The notes below the pieces were generated by a model. That model saw only the letters and a program-made list of their open reading frames with translations. It had not been told where the DNA came from and ran no database searches. A stretch of 64,000 bases of DNA from Opeltia flavorubescens (taxonomy: Eukaryota; Ascomycota; Lecanoromycetes; Teloschistales; Teloschistaceae), in contig KE546965.1 of NCBI GenBank assembly GCA_000442125.1, positions 1,984,001-2,048,000 on the forward strand, given 5' to 3'. Positions 45,969-57,426 of the stretch are shown piece by piece (the stretch's first letter is position 1; each line of letters begins with the position of its first letter). The translations under genes were made by a program, and so were the position numbers.

Positions 45969-48084
45969 ATGTTCAAGAAAAAGCCTAGCGTACAAAACCT
46001 CTGACCCAATAGCAACCGTGTACTAATTGATCACCAGATAAAACCTCTTGCGCCCTTACGATCATCTGATAGAAGAAAGATAGCAGATCAAATCATCGCC
46101 GATTATGCAATTAAGGTCCCACTGGAAACATCTGGAGACAACCCGGGCAATAGCCCTGATACTACAACAATAGGTATTGGAGCTGTTCGTAACTCGCTTC
46201 TTCCAGAGCATTCGCTATCCGCACGTTTCACTACGACAGCCGGTAAAGATTTGAAGAAAGTATCCGGCACTGTTTATGTGGGCGCTCATCCCGGCGAGGA
46301 GCAGCGAATCTTATGGTTTAAGCTTGAGGATAAGTTGTTACCAACAGGTTGGTCAAAATTGCCTGAGGGGAACATGTGCTAAAGAATATCAGTTTATACG
46401 TTATGGAGAAATCCAGGAATCGTTGCTCTCCTTCACACTCCCGATGTCGTCCTGCAAAAATTACGGGCCGGCGCAGATCTAATGACTCCTGGCCTCGCTC
46501 ACGGACCTCCCTTCCCACCGAGAGCAACAAAGGGCTCGGTTGTAGCAATCGCAAGTGTTGAGAAACCAAGCGTTCCGATGGTTGTTGGCATTTGCGAGAT
46601 CGACGTGTCATCGCTGCAAGTGGTGAGAGGTGCAAAAGGACACGCTGTACGAGGTGAACACTGGGATGGTGATGAGATCTGGGCATGGAGTCAATCAAAT
46701 GGTGCTGGTGGGAAGGCTCCAGAGGTTGTCGATGGTTGGGAAAATGGAATCGGGAATGGGATGGCCAGTTTTAGTGATCAGGTATCGCAGATCAACATTG
46801 ATGACTCCGATGATGAGCACGGCGAAGGTGGAGTGCCAGTAGAAAACAGTATCCATGAGAGTCGGAATGTTGTGGTGCAGAACGATTACGTACAAGGAGA
46901 AGATGGGCAGCTTTTTGAGGAAGTGGAGGCAGATCACAAAGAGTTCTCTACGAAAGGTTGGTACCTTCAAGACTTGGGTAAACTAATAATGATTGACAAC
47001 GAGAGCAGAGATCGATGAAATCTTCCAGAAAGCTTTTCTATATGGCCTTCACCACTATCTGACCACCAACAAGTCTGATCCGCATCACGGCTTGAATTTC
47101 CCTATCACTCAATCTGCGGTTGTGTCTAACCTCGTACTCCCATTCCTTCCAATTACCACGCCTCAACAAGCCGCCTCACTGAACATCAAGAAGACCTCGT
47201 GGAAGAACGCGAAGAAGTTCATCAAGGCATTTGAAAAAGCCCATCTACTCAAGTCTAAGGATCGGGATGGAGGTGAATGCGTTGTCCTTGACATCGATTG
47301 GGATGATACGACCATCACTAGCTTCGTACCCTACAGATTGCCCAAGAAAGACACATTCGGCGCAGAATCCGGGGGCAGAGGAGGTGGCAAAGCCATATCT
47401 GCCGGCAACTCACCTTCGGACCCATCGATCGGTCAAAGACTTAGCAAGATTGATCTTCATCGGCCAAGGGAACAGCTTGCGCCCATCTTCACAGCTTCAA
47501 ATGCTGGTCAACATAGTCTATATCTTCCTGCCGAACTGTCATCGATTATCACTTCATACATCAAGTCAGAGAAGTTGGTTTCGGATACTAACAAGAGGTT
47601 GATTAACCTCGATCCTGTGTTAGCCAACGCAGTGTTTGATGGCTCGACTGCGCTCGATCGTGAGGTGCTGGCGAAAGGTAGTGTACCACGAGATGCACTC
47701 ATCGAGCGTATACAGAAGAGCTGCTCGCCTTTCTGGATTCTCCTGCGCAACGACGAGACGCGAGACAAGGCAAAAGCTCACGCGGGCCATGCACCGAAGA
47801 TCACGATCACGCTTGAGACGCGTTCGGGAAACAAGGTCGTCACGAAGCTCTCAGGGTTTGAGAATTTCTTCATCCCTCCGCAACCGTTAGCAGAAGAACT
47901 ACAGAAGACATGTGCAAGCTCGACAAGTGTCAGTCAATTGGCGGGTAGCAGTCCAAAGAAGCCAGCAATGGAAGTTATGGTTCAAGGACCGCAAAAAGAC
48001 GCCGTGATAAAAGCCCTGGAAAAGAGAGGCGTGAATAGACAATGGGTGGAGGTCAATGATAAGACCAAACGCAAGAAGAAATGA
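45969..48084 (+). CDS. TMA64: Translation factor eIF2D (ligatin/Tma64 homologue)
   Basis: Exons 45969-45989, 46038-46347, 46393-46956 and 47009-48084 (introns 48, 45 and 52 bases) give 656 residues. The protein starts MFKKKPS, spliced to IKPLAPLRSSDRRK, which is the family's N-terminus. The PUA-like domain is seen in VYTLWRNPGIVALLHTPDVVLQKLRAGADLMTPGL and GSVVAIA, followed by an acidic linker, a SWIB/winged-helix region (EIDEIFQKAFLYGLHHYL onwards) and a C-terminal SUI1/eIF1 domain (ITLETRSGNKVVTKLSGFE, then KRGVNRQWVEV). eIF2D recycles 40S subunits and can deliver Met-tRNA independently of eIF2. The tiny 21-base first exon is a likely reason for automated misannotation. Confidence 0.95.
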
Positions 48085-48741
48085 TGATGTGCTGACGACC
48101 AAATTTAACATCACTGAAGTTCTAGGTCTACTAAAAGTTAAGCGATCGATTCGGTGGCGTTGCAAGGAACAACTATCCACCAGCATTGGAGAGGCGTGAT
48201 TTTGTATCATTAATGGACCCCGTGGAAAACAGGGATTGTGATTTTACGACTAATGGACAACCCTGAGGCTTTCAGTCTTACCCTCATGAGCAGCACTAGA
48301 GGGAGCATGTGTGAGGTGGATAAGTGACATACAATAAATACATCGTCAAAGCAAAAAGCTGGACTTTTAGGCAATTTCTCATGTTTAAGACGTTTGTGAA
48401 CCCTGACCGATACATCGAGTTCTCTACTTCCGTCTAATTGAAAGTAATCTCCCAAATTGGTTGACTATTATTACTTAGCTGACACTTTAACTATTTAAGG
48501 ATACGTTTCGTATCCAGGATGCTTTGATTGCTCTTGATACACGATCTGAAGCCCACCAAATACACGTTCAACGTTCATTTCCTGGGGCCTGACTGAGTAT
48601 GCCACCAGATCCCTTGCTCTGTAATTTCTTGAAACATCTTCAATCCTCTTACCTACATGGTATACATATTTTCTCAAATCTCGAAAGCTCCCATAACCAA
48701 CTCGACTCGGTGATACCCATCATTTTACTTTGAAGTCAACT
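48085..48741. other. Intergenic region
   Basis: 3' flank of eIF2D and promoter of the FAD oxidoreductase. Two short minus-strand frames (48210-48455, 48495-48677) show no motif. Confidence 0.4.
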
Positions 48742-50232
48742 ATGCACGAGAACATTAAGCGAGATCACGACTCCATCGTTAGCGAGATCGCCAACACAAT
48801 TCGTCAATACACAGCACAAGGTCAGAAGTTCAGGATCAAGCATGGATTCACCAATAGTACTCGCTCCACCGCGGCCAAAGGCCGACATTTTGTCGACACG
48901 AGTGAGTTGTCACGCGTGCTAGAGATTAATGAATCTCGAAAGACTTGCTTGGTGGAGCCAAACGTACCAATGGACAAGCTTGTCGCGGCCACTCTTCCGC
49001 ACGGTTTGGTGCCGCCGGTAGTGATGGAATTCCCTGGTATTACCGTTGGCGGAGGCTTCTCGGGGACTTCTGCTGAAAGCAGCTCTTTCAAGCATGGCCT
49101 CTTTGATCGCGCCATCCAGTCTATCGAGATAATTCTTGCGAATGGGGATGTCGTCGTTTGCTCTGATGGAGAGCGTAAGGATCTGTTGCAGGGTGCTGCT
49201 GGGGCGATGGGCACGTTCGGTGTCGTGACCTTGCTTGAAGTACGACTGATCACGGCTACCAAGTATGTTCGATTGAACTATGTTCCTGTCAAAAGCGTTC
49301 CAGAGGCTGTAGAGACACTTCAAAAGCTAATGTCTGACCGTGCCACGGATTTTCTTGATGGGATCATGTTTGACCAAGATCAAGGCGCCATCATGTCTGG
49401 CCAGATGACCAATAAGAAATCCAAAGACGAGATACTCCGAACGTTCAGTAGATCAAAAGACCCCTGGTTCTATCTCCATGCCCAGGACATGATCCGTAAT
49501 AGAACCGCTCCGGCCACACAACTCATACCGCTTACCGATTACCTCTTCCGTTACGACCGGGGCAGCTTCTGGGCTGGATCTTATGCTTTCGCTTACTTCA
49601 AAACACCCTTCACTAACTTCACCCGAAGGGTCTTCGATGACCTTCTCCATACGCGCGTTATTTTCAAAGCCGCACACGCCGGCCACGCCTTTCATCAGTA
49701 CATCTCTCAAGATCTCGTTGTACCTTTCCCTCGAGCAACCGAATTTATCGACTATACAGCTCTTACCTTTGATATCTGGCCCCTATGGCTTTGTCCATTA
49801 AAGCCAACACCATACACGACGCTATACTCTTTCCCCGTGAGCGGAAACGGGGTTTCTGAGCCGCTTTTGAACATTGGACTTTGGGGTCGAGGCCCAAAAA
49901 ACGCCAAAGCTTTCGTGGAGGCTAATAGGAATTTGGAACGTAAATTGGCAGAATTTGGCGGTGAAAAGGCGCTGTATGCGCATGCTTACTACACAGAAGA
50001 TGAGTTTTGGAGAATCTATGACAGAGAGTGGTATGATGCTTTGCGTCAGAATTATGGTGCCGAGTCGCTGCCCAGTGCCTATGATAAAGTGAAAATGGAT
50101 CAGGAAGGAGGCGCCGGATCTTTGAGGAATCGGGTATTAAGAACACGCCCAATAGGGGGATTGTATGGGGTTTTGAAGGCGTGGAGGAGCGCGGAGTATC
50201 TGCAAGAGAGGAGGAGGTCGACGACAAATTAG
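48742..50232 (+). CDS. FAD-linked oxidoreductase of the DHCR24/DIMINUTO type
   Basis: Single exon, 496 residues from the ATG MHENIKRDHD (a TTG codon 12 bases upstream is not a likely start). The FAD_binding_4 domain is seen in FRIKHGFTNSTRS, CLVEPNVPMDKLVAATLPHGLVPPVV and EFPGITVGGGFSGTSAESSSFKHGLFD; the last block is very close in layout to plant and animal delta-24 sterol reductases. GDVVVCSDGERKDLLQGAAGAMGTFGVVTLLEV completes the domain. The second half has the substrate-domain blocks WPLWLCPL and NIGLWGRGP typical of DHCR24 relatives, with no membrane anchor at the N-terminus. It probably oxidises or reduces a sterol-like or other lipid substrate, but several fungal paralogues exist outside ergosterol synthesis, so function is uncertain. 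Confidence 0.85.
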   Translation: MHENIKRDHDSIVSEIANTIRQYTAQGQKFRIKHGFTNSTRSTAAKGRHFVDTSELSRVLEINESRKTCLVEPNVPMDKLVAATLPHGLVPPVVMEFPGITVGGGFSGTSAESSSFKHGLFDRAIQSIEIILANGDVVVCSDGERKDLLQGAAGAMGTFGVVTLLEVRLITATKYVRLNYVPVKSVPEAVETLQKLMSDRATDFLDGIMFDQDQGAIMSGQMTNKKSKDEILRTFSRSKDPWFYLHAQDMIRNRTAPATQLIPLTDYLFRYDRGSFWAGSYAFAYFKTPFTNFTRRVFDDLLHTRVIFKAAHAGHAFHQYISQDLVVPFPRATEFIDYTALTFDIWPLWLCPLKPTPYTTLYSFPVSGNGVSEPLLNIGLWGRGPKNAKAFVEANRNLERKLAEFGGEKALYAHAYYTEDEFWRIYDREWYDALRQNYGAESLPSAYDKVKMDQEGGAGSLRNRVLRTRPIGGLYGVLKAWRSAEYLQERRRSTTN

Positions 50233-52324
50233 TGCTCATTTAGTTCGGCTAGTGATACATGTATTTGAAGCAGAAAAGGGCGCCGAACTTTGTGTCTGCT
50301 AGGAAGCTAATGAGTACTGCTCGAAATGGTATTCCGGCAAGCAGTTTTCGCTTACCAAATCAATGAAAATGAGGACTTGCGAATGTGGGAAGGACAGCAA
50401 AGCTCATCTAGATGTATCTTCATCCTGGCTAAGATAGCACTATACTCCTAGTCTCCTCCATATTCGATTGCGGCTTAAGAATGCCCAGCTTTCTACGGTG
50501 GCATCAAGACTCTCAACTTCAGACGATCCGCACACCTGACTAGAGCCAGATGTGTGCCAACATCACAGAATACTCGAGAAAAGAAAAAGCCCTTTTCATG
50601 AATAAATAATGAAGAATGGCCTACGCTTTGTAAGATACTAACGCAAAGAAAAAGTGCGAGGTATAATTCTATCCTGTCTCGTGTTTGAGAGCCAAGGAAA
50701 CGGCTCATACGTCAAATTTTCTGTTTATATGCCCTCGAGAAATTGAAACATGCGTGTCCTGCAGTGAAGAGATAAAAGATGTATTATGGAAGACTCGCAC
50801 GGGATGATAAAGTTTTCCCCTGATGTGAGGTTATTTCCGAGGTTTACCCTTTGCACTAAACTCTTTTTGTTAATTTATTGAGGTTCATCTCCAAGAACAT
50901 GGCAACAACTTCTTCGGGTTTTGCCATCGACACATCGACTTTATTTAGTGACTTTGAAAAACTGCAGTGAGAAGGAGAAAGAATTACCTCACAGAAATTA
51001 TAATTAAACTCCCCAAATGATAAAGGTATTGAGAAGTTCAATAAAGCTGTCCACTTATCGTATACTTGATATAACCGAAGGGAATAGGGTAGCATATCAA
51101 CTGATGGTTATCCTCTCCCCCCGGAAACATTATTCCTTGATTTCTCCTTCTTTCAGCGTGGGCGTAGACCGCTAAATGTTACCTATAATTTGCTGGCCGC
51201 TTTTCAATTCGACACTCGATGATGTATAAACCTTGCTGGTACGGTAATGGATTGCTGTTGTCAACGCAGATATCGTGTTTAGCTTCGAAGGCTACGTGAA
51301 TGCTGGTAAGCCCCTAATGGTATTCAGGAGGGTACAAAGCTCAAGACTTATGACTGAAAGGAATGACATCGAGTTCGTATAGGATTTTGATCGGCGGCGG
51401 AACATTTCCGTACTTGAGCCTTTAACGTTTATGACTTGTATACCGACTACCGCGTGAACGACCTCAATCCGACTATCGTTGCTAGGCTCCGCTTATCAAC
51501 CATGGGTTTGTTGACTTGACAGCCTGCAACAAATAGATATCGTACCAATACCGCACTGCTTGCAGAAATAGTCTCTCATCCGGGTTGATTCAAGATGGAC
51601 ACTGAGCTTCCCAGGGATGAGGCAATCAGGATTGAGCGTCTCAAGCCTTGCTCTGAAGTTTGCCATCACCCAGTGCTGACAGGAATCCCTGAGGCACAGC
51701 TGTCAAGCTCAGGGAAACATCCGAGCCGCTGGAGGAGTCCTCTAGACTGGCGGTTTGTTCATCTTTTCTCGGTACAGTGGTGGTCTATATTGAAATTTTC
51801 CCGATGTACAGAGTTGTGTTGCATCATTTCCAAGACTGAAAGATACTCGCCGCTGGGCGTTAGGAGTTCTATGATGTAGGCCACAATCTAAACGCAGGAC
51901 ATCTTTCCACAATGCAGGAACATTTGCCTCGGTAAGTAGTGCCGATGATGTCGTGCAGATTCCTGTTTGCGGCTATGCGAGGTTGCTTGCACACACCCTC
52001 CTAGCTCAAGGTGATCTTCTACCCTTCGATTATTCGAGGAGCGAGGTCTTGTGCGTTGAGCGATGGACATAGGTTGCGGCTAAACAAGGACCTTCCTAAC
52101 ATGACTGCTTGGCGCGAGGGCCAAGAAACGGCAACGCATTACAAAAGGAAGGTACACTCTGTATCTCTATTCTTCACGGTCGATCATCTTTCATAATGGC
52201 CAAATCTATCAGGCGACTCTCTATAATTACTTTGGCCGGTCGGTTGCAGGTCTTGGCAGCACCATGAAGAAGATAGGGATTTGCTAATGGATTCCCCATG
52301 CCAGCGAGGCCCGATAACGAGGAA
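50233..52324. other. 2.1 kb gene-poor region
   Basis: Mostly AT-rich. A 94-codon plus frame at 51595-51879 starts with a plausible MDTELPRDEAIRIERLK but ends abruptly and matches nothing known. No repeat or element termini seen. Confidence 0.4.
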
Positions 52325-52334
52325 TATATATAAG
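52325..52334 (+). promoter_or_regulatory. TATA box of the aminopeptidase gene
   Basis: TATATATAAG lies about 82 bases upstream of the LAP1 start codon, a good distance and match for a TATA element. Confidence 0.6.
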
Positions 52335-52415
52335 AGATGATTATTCGGATGGCCTCCTAGGGGATTAGGCTCATCTTTTTGACGCTCGTTACTCAATTAT
52401 ATTGTTTCTTTGAGT

Positions 52416-53692
52416 ATGCGCTTGCAGACGTCCCTTGCTGCCCTTTTGGGTGTCGCCAGTGTAGCGACAGCAATTCCTGCAGCGGATTCGCAAGAGAAAG
52501 CCAAAGCCAACCTTCGCTTGATCAAGACATCTGAAGCAGATCCGGGGGTATGGGTGTCCGAAGAAGACAAAATATCCAAGTATAGGGCGAAGAATATCAA
52601 CTTCATCGACATCACAGACATCAAGGACCCTGAGACTCTTGGGCGATTGAGTAAATTCGATGCTGATACCGCTCGTGTCGCTGCGGTTGTCTACCCAACC
52701 ACAGTCAGCCATCAGACGGAAGCGAATGGTCTCATAGCCAAAGCGACAACATCCGGACCTCAAAGCTGGTTGAAGACTCTTTCAGAGTATGTGCATACAC
52801 AACCTTGCAGTGCCATGTCCTACTGACTTTTCATCAGCTTCTATAATCGCTACTACCGCTCTTCTTATGGAACTCAGTCCAGCACCTGGCTCTTCAACCA
52901 AGTCAAATCGGTCGCATCCTCAAACCCTGCAATTGTCGTTACACAGTTCAGTCACTCATACTCCCAACCTAGCATCATTGCTCGCATCCCTGGCTCCAGC
53001 CCCAGTCTCGTAGTTGTAGGAGCACACTTCGACTCAACCGGAGGCTCATCGACTGCAAGAGGTCCAGGGGCCGACGACAATGGGTCGGGAGTCGTCGTCA
53101 TTATGGAGGCATTGCGTGTTCTAGCTTCTTCCAAGTTTGCCCCAAAGAATACAATGGAGTTCCACTTCTACTCTGGCGAAGAAGGCGGCCTTCTTGGTTC
53201 GGCAGACGTTTGGAGAAATTACAAATCTGCAGGGAAGACGGTGCAAGCGTTCGTGAACACCGATATGGCTGGATACTCACCTTCGGGCAAGATCAGTGTC
53301 TACAATGATTACGCCGACACTAGTCTGACGGCATATGTGCGACGGATTGTCACTGCATATATTGGAAGCTCAACAAGCGACACTTGCGGTTACGGCTGCT
53401 CTGATCATGCGAGTGCTTACTCGAACGGTTTCCCAGCAGCCTATGTGTGCGACGAGCCAGATCGTACAAGCGACCCTTATATTCATAGTCCCAACGATGT
53501 GAGTGACAGCTCTTGACATTTCCAAACCAATACCGAATCAAAATACTGACAATCGGTAGACCTATGATACCGTCAGCTTTACGACCGTTCTGAGACATAT
53601 CAAAGTAAGCTTGACAATGTCCCAGCAACCAGCTAGCATTGACAGATGAATAGTTCACGATTGCATTTCTAGTTGAGGCGAATTATCTCTGA
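52416..53692 (+). CDS. LAP1: Secreted leucine aminopeptidase (M28E), LAP1
   Basis: Exons 52416-52786, 52838-53498, 53560-53604 and 53654-53692 (introns 51, 61 and 49 bases) give 371 residues. Signal peptide MRLQTSLAALLGVASVATA, a pro-region of about 60 residues, then the M28 catalytic domain. Zinc ligands and catalytic acids are all in place: VVVGAHFDSTGG (His, Asp), GADDNGSG (bridging Asp), YSGEEGGLLGS (catalytic Glu and Glu ligand), VNTDMAGY (Asp ligand) and YIHSPNDTYD (His ligand). A Cys pair (TCGYGCSDHASA) matches the family disulphide. It removes N-terminal hydrophobic residues from peptides outside the cell. The last two exons code only for the final 27 residues (VSFTTVLRHIK, FTIAFLVEANYL), a pattern seen in homologues. 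Confidence 0.95.
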
Positions 53693-54785
53693 TACTCGTG
53701 GCGCGATTCATGGGACCTATCGTCATACCTATACTTGCGTTGCATTGCGTTCCTTATCGTAGTCAGGTTACCATCAAGACGAATGAAATGCCAGTCATAT
53801 TCTCGCACTGATTGTTCAATCGTACTCGACTTACTAGTAGCAGTTCCTCGGTACCTTTCTCTTATTCCCAGCGTATTACGAAGCAGTTTTATATCAACCT
53901 TTTTATGGTGGCGTACCGTAAGTATCTCTCTACTCTTTCACGTGCAGTTCCAAACATAGTGTGCCGCCGGTCATATCTTCTTTGTGATGTCAATTTTATT
54001 TGTATCGAGCTCTTTCCATTGGATCCCACCATCTATTTTCGTTACTCTTCTTTGGGTTTAGCCGAGGATGGAGGACCCTGATCAGCGCCCGTGGTATCAC
54101 TCATGGCTGTCGCTGCTCGCAACTTCGAAAAAAAAGGCGCCTCCTTCCTTTCTCTGGTAACAATCTACCTCAGCACACTTCTGCGGAAATAGCCCCGTAT
54201 TCATTGAACACCCAGTCTCATTCGGCCATCAACCATTCACTCTTCCGCTTTTGATTCTCAGCTATCTGTTCCTACAGTAGCTGCTACTCACCTCTTCCAT
54301 CATGATGAGCGAGCAAGAATGATAACAAGTGACCTTGTTCCTTCGACTGAGAAGATGCTTCCGGAAACCCCGCCGGCGGATGGTGGAAGGGGGAATTGGA
54401 GCTTTCGGGGAAACGACGGGGATGCAGAAGATGAGGAGACGAAGGGCGTCGAAAGGTGGGAGTTTGACAGTGGTAGGAAGGGGCGTTTGGGTACTGCTTT
54501 GTTTGCGATGGAGAGGTGTGTCATGATGGTTAAAGTTTTCTTTTCTTCTTTTTTCTAACATGCCTTAGATGTGATAGGGGAGAGACGGGCTGAAGGTTGG
54601 GTTGGAATGATGGATTCGGGAAGTCAGAGACTGCTTTTACGTTTACGAATATACGAGTAGAAGCAATATGTTTGCGGATGGAATGTTTTTTGTGACTCCT
54701 CCATACCTAAAGATGACATAGGCCAACACGAGCGCATGTAAGTAATACACTTTTTCCAATCATTCTTCCCAGGAGTAGAAGTAAT
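53693..54785. other. Intergenic region with overlapping small frames
   Basis: Two frames overlap on opposite strands at 54262-54561 and 54319-54558; the plus one (79 codons, acidic) ends in a hydrophobic MMVKVFFSSFF. Neither resembles a known family. The remainder is unremarkable. Confidence 0.35.
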
Positions 54786-55824
54786 CTACAAAGCCCCTGA
54801 CTCCACAATCACGACCTTTGAGCTCGGAGATCTGTTCCGATTGATTTCATAAGCGTTGAATCTCTTTTGCGAGGGCTATTTCATGATTGAGCTGTGGGAG
54901 AACGGAAAAGTAAACATACCCGCTAGGCGAACCGCAAGCTTCGACCGCTTTCACGTACTCCGATCCTGAAGCTACCTCTCCGAAAACGCAGTGCTTGCCG
55001 TTGAGATGAGGGGTGGGGACGGTGGTGATAAAGAATTGGGAGCCGTTTCTTCATTATGCATGGCGGATATTAGTGTTGCTCAGATTGGTGATGCACGCAT
55101 ATGGTAAAGCATGAAAAGATCTCGACTCACGTGTTCGGACCTGAATTTGCCATACTGTGGTTTTGTTAAGCTTCATGTTAGCAAGCCTCGTTTTAAAACT
55201 TGGCAATCTAGGGCGAGGCGGGCTTACGAGAGGAGGAACGGTTTCTCGTGCTTACGGACGAAATTCTCGTCTTGGAATTTGGCGCCGTAAATCGATTTTC
55301 CGCCCGTTCCCTGTTCAGTGTAAGATTCGTCAGCATTTAAATTCCCAGGGCTACTTATTTCGAAAGCCAAAAGATAATCACTTACATTACCAGCGGTGAA
55401 ATCCCCTCCCTGAAGCATGAAACCAGGAATGATACGATGAAACGAGGAACCCTGGTAGCCAAAGCCTTTCTCGCCCGTGCAAAGAGCGCGGAAATTCTCT
55501 GCAGTCCTGGGTACTACATCGTAGTATAGGTCAAAGATGATTCTGGCCGGTGGACCTATGTAGTATTAGGGAACGACAAATGCTAGCTTTGGATTCAGGA
55601 TGATCTACCGTCGTTGACAGTGACGTCGAAATAGACTTGGGGCTTTGAGGAGCTGGTCACAGTTGGAGCTGATGAGCCCTGCTGACTCGACGACGACTGA
55701 GTAGTTTTGGAGCCTTCCGTCCAACAATGTTAGCCCTTTTCCTCCTTATAAGCATCAACGAGGATCAGTCACCAGTATCGTCGCCCTTGGCTTTTGCCTT
55801 CAACTTGCTAAAGAGTTTGGACAT
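54786..55824 (-). CDS. Small cyclophilin (peptidyl-prolyl isomerase), Cyp40-like active site
   Basis: Seven exons (55824-55773, 55713-55609, 55555-55386, 55310-55228, 55154-55131, 55048-54920, 54831-54786) give 202 residues. A basic, then Gln/Ser-rich N-terminus of about 45 residues ([18 protein letters not shown]) precedes a complete cyclophilin domain: [47 protein letters not shown] (catalytic Arg, Phe, Met and Gln), [17 protein letters not shown] and [12 protein letters not shown]. The Trp that binds cyclosporin A in CypA is His here (PTPHLNGKH), as in Cyp40-type cyclophilins, but no TPR domain follows. It probably assists protein folding in the cytosol or nucleus with reduced cyclosporin sensitivity. 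The 24-base exon 5 is easily missed. Confidence 0.92.
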
Positions 55825-56217
55825 TATGCTTAGACTGGGCTTTGAATTTTGGGATAATAGGAATGTTTTCAAGGTATCGATGATGAGGTCTGGAGAATGG
55901 AGAAATCAAGGAAGTTGCTGTGGCTGAGAAGAGTTAGCGGTGGCTTGACGTCCATCGGAGATAAAGCCCTTGAAATCCGGTCACGTTCATCCTGCCGCCT
56001 GCGGTGTCTCGATTATTGTTGAGGCTGACGGGCCTCACGCAAGGTACCATGTGGCGGCCTGCATGCGCTGCCCAAGCACAGCCGAGCACTCCTGACCTTG
56101 TTCTTCGAATATGAGAAGACGTTGCCCCCAGACTCGAAGGAATGAGTTGTGTTTAGATCAAACAATCTCTGTAACAAGCATGCACATACAAAAGTCTCAA
56201 GCCTGTGAAAGCCATCA
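55825..56217. other. Divergent promoter region
   Basis: 393 bases between the cyclophilin and the Fungal_N gene start codons. No specific site recognised. Confidence 0.4.
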
Positions 56218-57232
56218 ATGGCGGAATTTGGGATTATTGCCTCCATAATACAGATCGCCGATGTCGGATTACGTCTCAGCCTCAAGCTATATACCTTCGG
56301 TGAAACTGTAGCCAGTGCTGATAGGACGGTCTTAGCCATTTCCAAAGACATATCGCTTACATCCTCGGTCCTCAAGGAACTGGGCCATAGTCTCGAACGG
56401 GATAAACAGGCACAAATATGTTCCCAGAATGCCATCAAGACGGCCGAGGAAGTCGTACAGGAATGCTTGGTCGTCTTTCAGGAAATCGATGGATTACTGG
56501 AGAAGACCGCTGGTCATGAAGGGAAACCGATGCCGAAGTGGACCTCTGCGGTCGTGGGAAAACTCAAATGGCCGTTTCTGCAGCCTAAAATGCAATTGCT
56601 GAGGAGCAACCTGGATAGATTAAAGGCGACTTTATTGCTGATGCTCAATGTGATGACCTACGCCAGGCAGGTGTCTGAAAGGTACATCCAACAGTCAATG
56701 CCGGCACTCCACCGATCGATTGGGTTATTTGAAGTCGATGTGCTGATTCGCTGATAGTGGTCTTCAAGCCTCACAGCTAGACGATCACCGCAAGTTGATT
56801 GAAGATCTTGCGCGGTCTAAGGACGAATACACACGTAAATTCGAGACCCTTACTCAATCTATCACGACGACTTTCTCCGTCGAAGGCAATCCAGAGACTC
56901 ATAGTCTCATCCATCCAACGAGCCCTGAAAGCTCGCCAGAGTTGCTACCAACGTCGCCTGGATCAAGTCGCCTGATGTATGAGCTCAAATTCTATAGTGG
57001 CCTAATCAATAAACTCTTGCGTAACGTGGAGGCTGCTGAGCGCCATATGGAACCTCTTCTGGGGTCAAGGATTCGGGATGATATCATTGTCACCCATCGG
57101 CGTGAAGCACTTCGTCTTGACTCCTTGCACGGTCCAGAACGGCTAAGAGCAACTATTACAGGTAAAGCATGGGATTTACTTGGATCAACAATTATCGCTG
57201 AGGCAAGCCTAGCTTGGTCAGGCACAAGTCAG
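56218..57232 (+). CDS. Fungal_N-type signalling domain protein (N-terminal two exons)
   Basis: Exons 56218-56681 and 56758-57232 (intron 76 bases) code 313 residues. It opens MAEFGIIASIIQIADVGLRL, the classic beginning of the Fungal_N domain (azaphilone cluster protein L-type, related to N-termini of fungal NLR-like proteins), and continues through LAISKDISLTSSVLKELGHSL and a helical middle with AGHEGKPMPKW. The second exon (GLQASQLDDHRKLIEDLARSKDEYTRKFETL) is a coiled coil, then a Ser/Pro linker and a helical block ending AWSGTSQ. The 3' end is uncertain: splicing from the GTAAGA donor at 57233 can lead to a short tail (acceptor at 57314 or 57401, with stops soon after) or to 57427, which enters the HapC-like frame downstream. 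Function unknown; the domain is linked to protein-protein contact in NLR-like receptors. Confidence 0.75.
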
Positions 57233-57426
57233 GTAAGAAGGTCAAACACTTTCCCTACGCTCTCAATTTCACACCTATTGGTTTCCTCAATTACTCTTGA
57301 CACTCTTTTGCTAGTGCGTTTTTCTTTTTCGTTGAGCAAGTCTACTTCATGCAAACTACTCGGATCGCACCGATATCAGTCGAGAAGAAACCATTTTTTA
57401 GAAGGCATTGGAACTATTGCCAGTAG

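Noticed and set aside
54262-54561. Two opposing small frames of 99 and 79 codons
   Set aside because: Neither has a family match; mutual overlap makes both doubtful.
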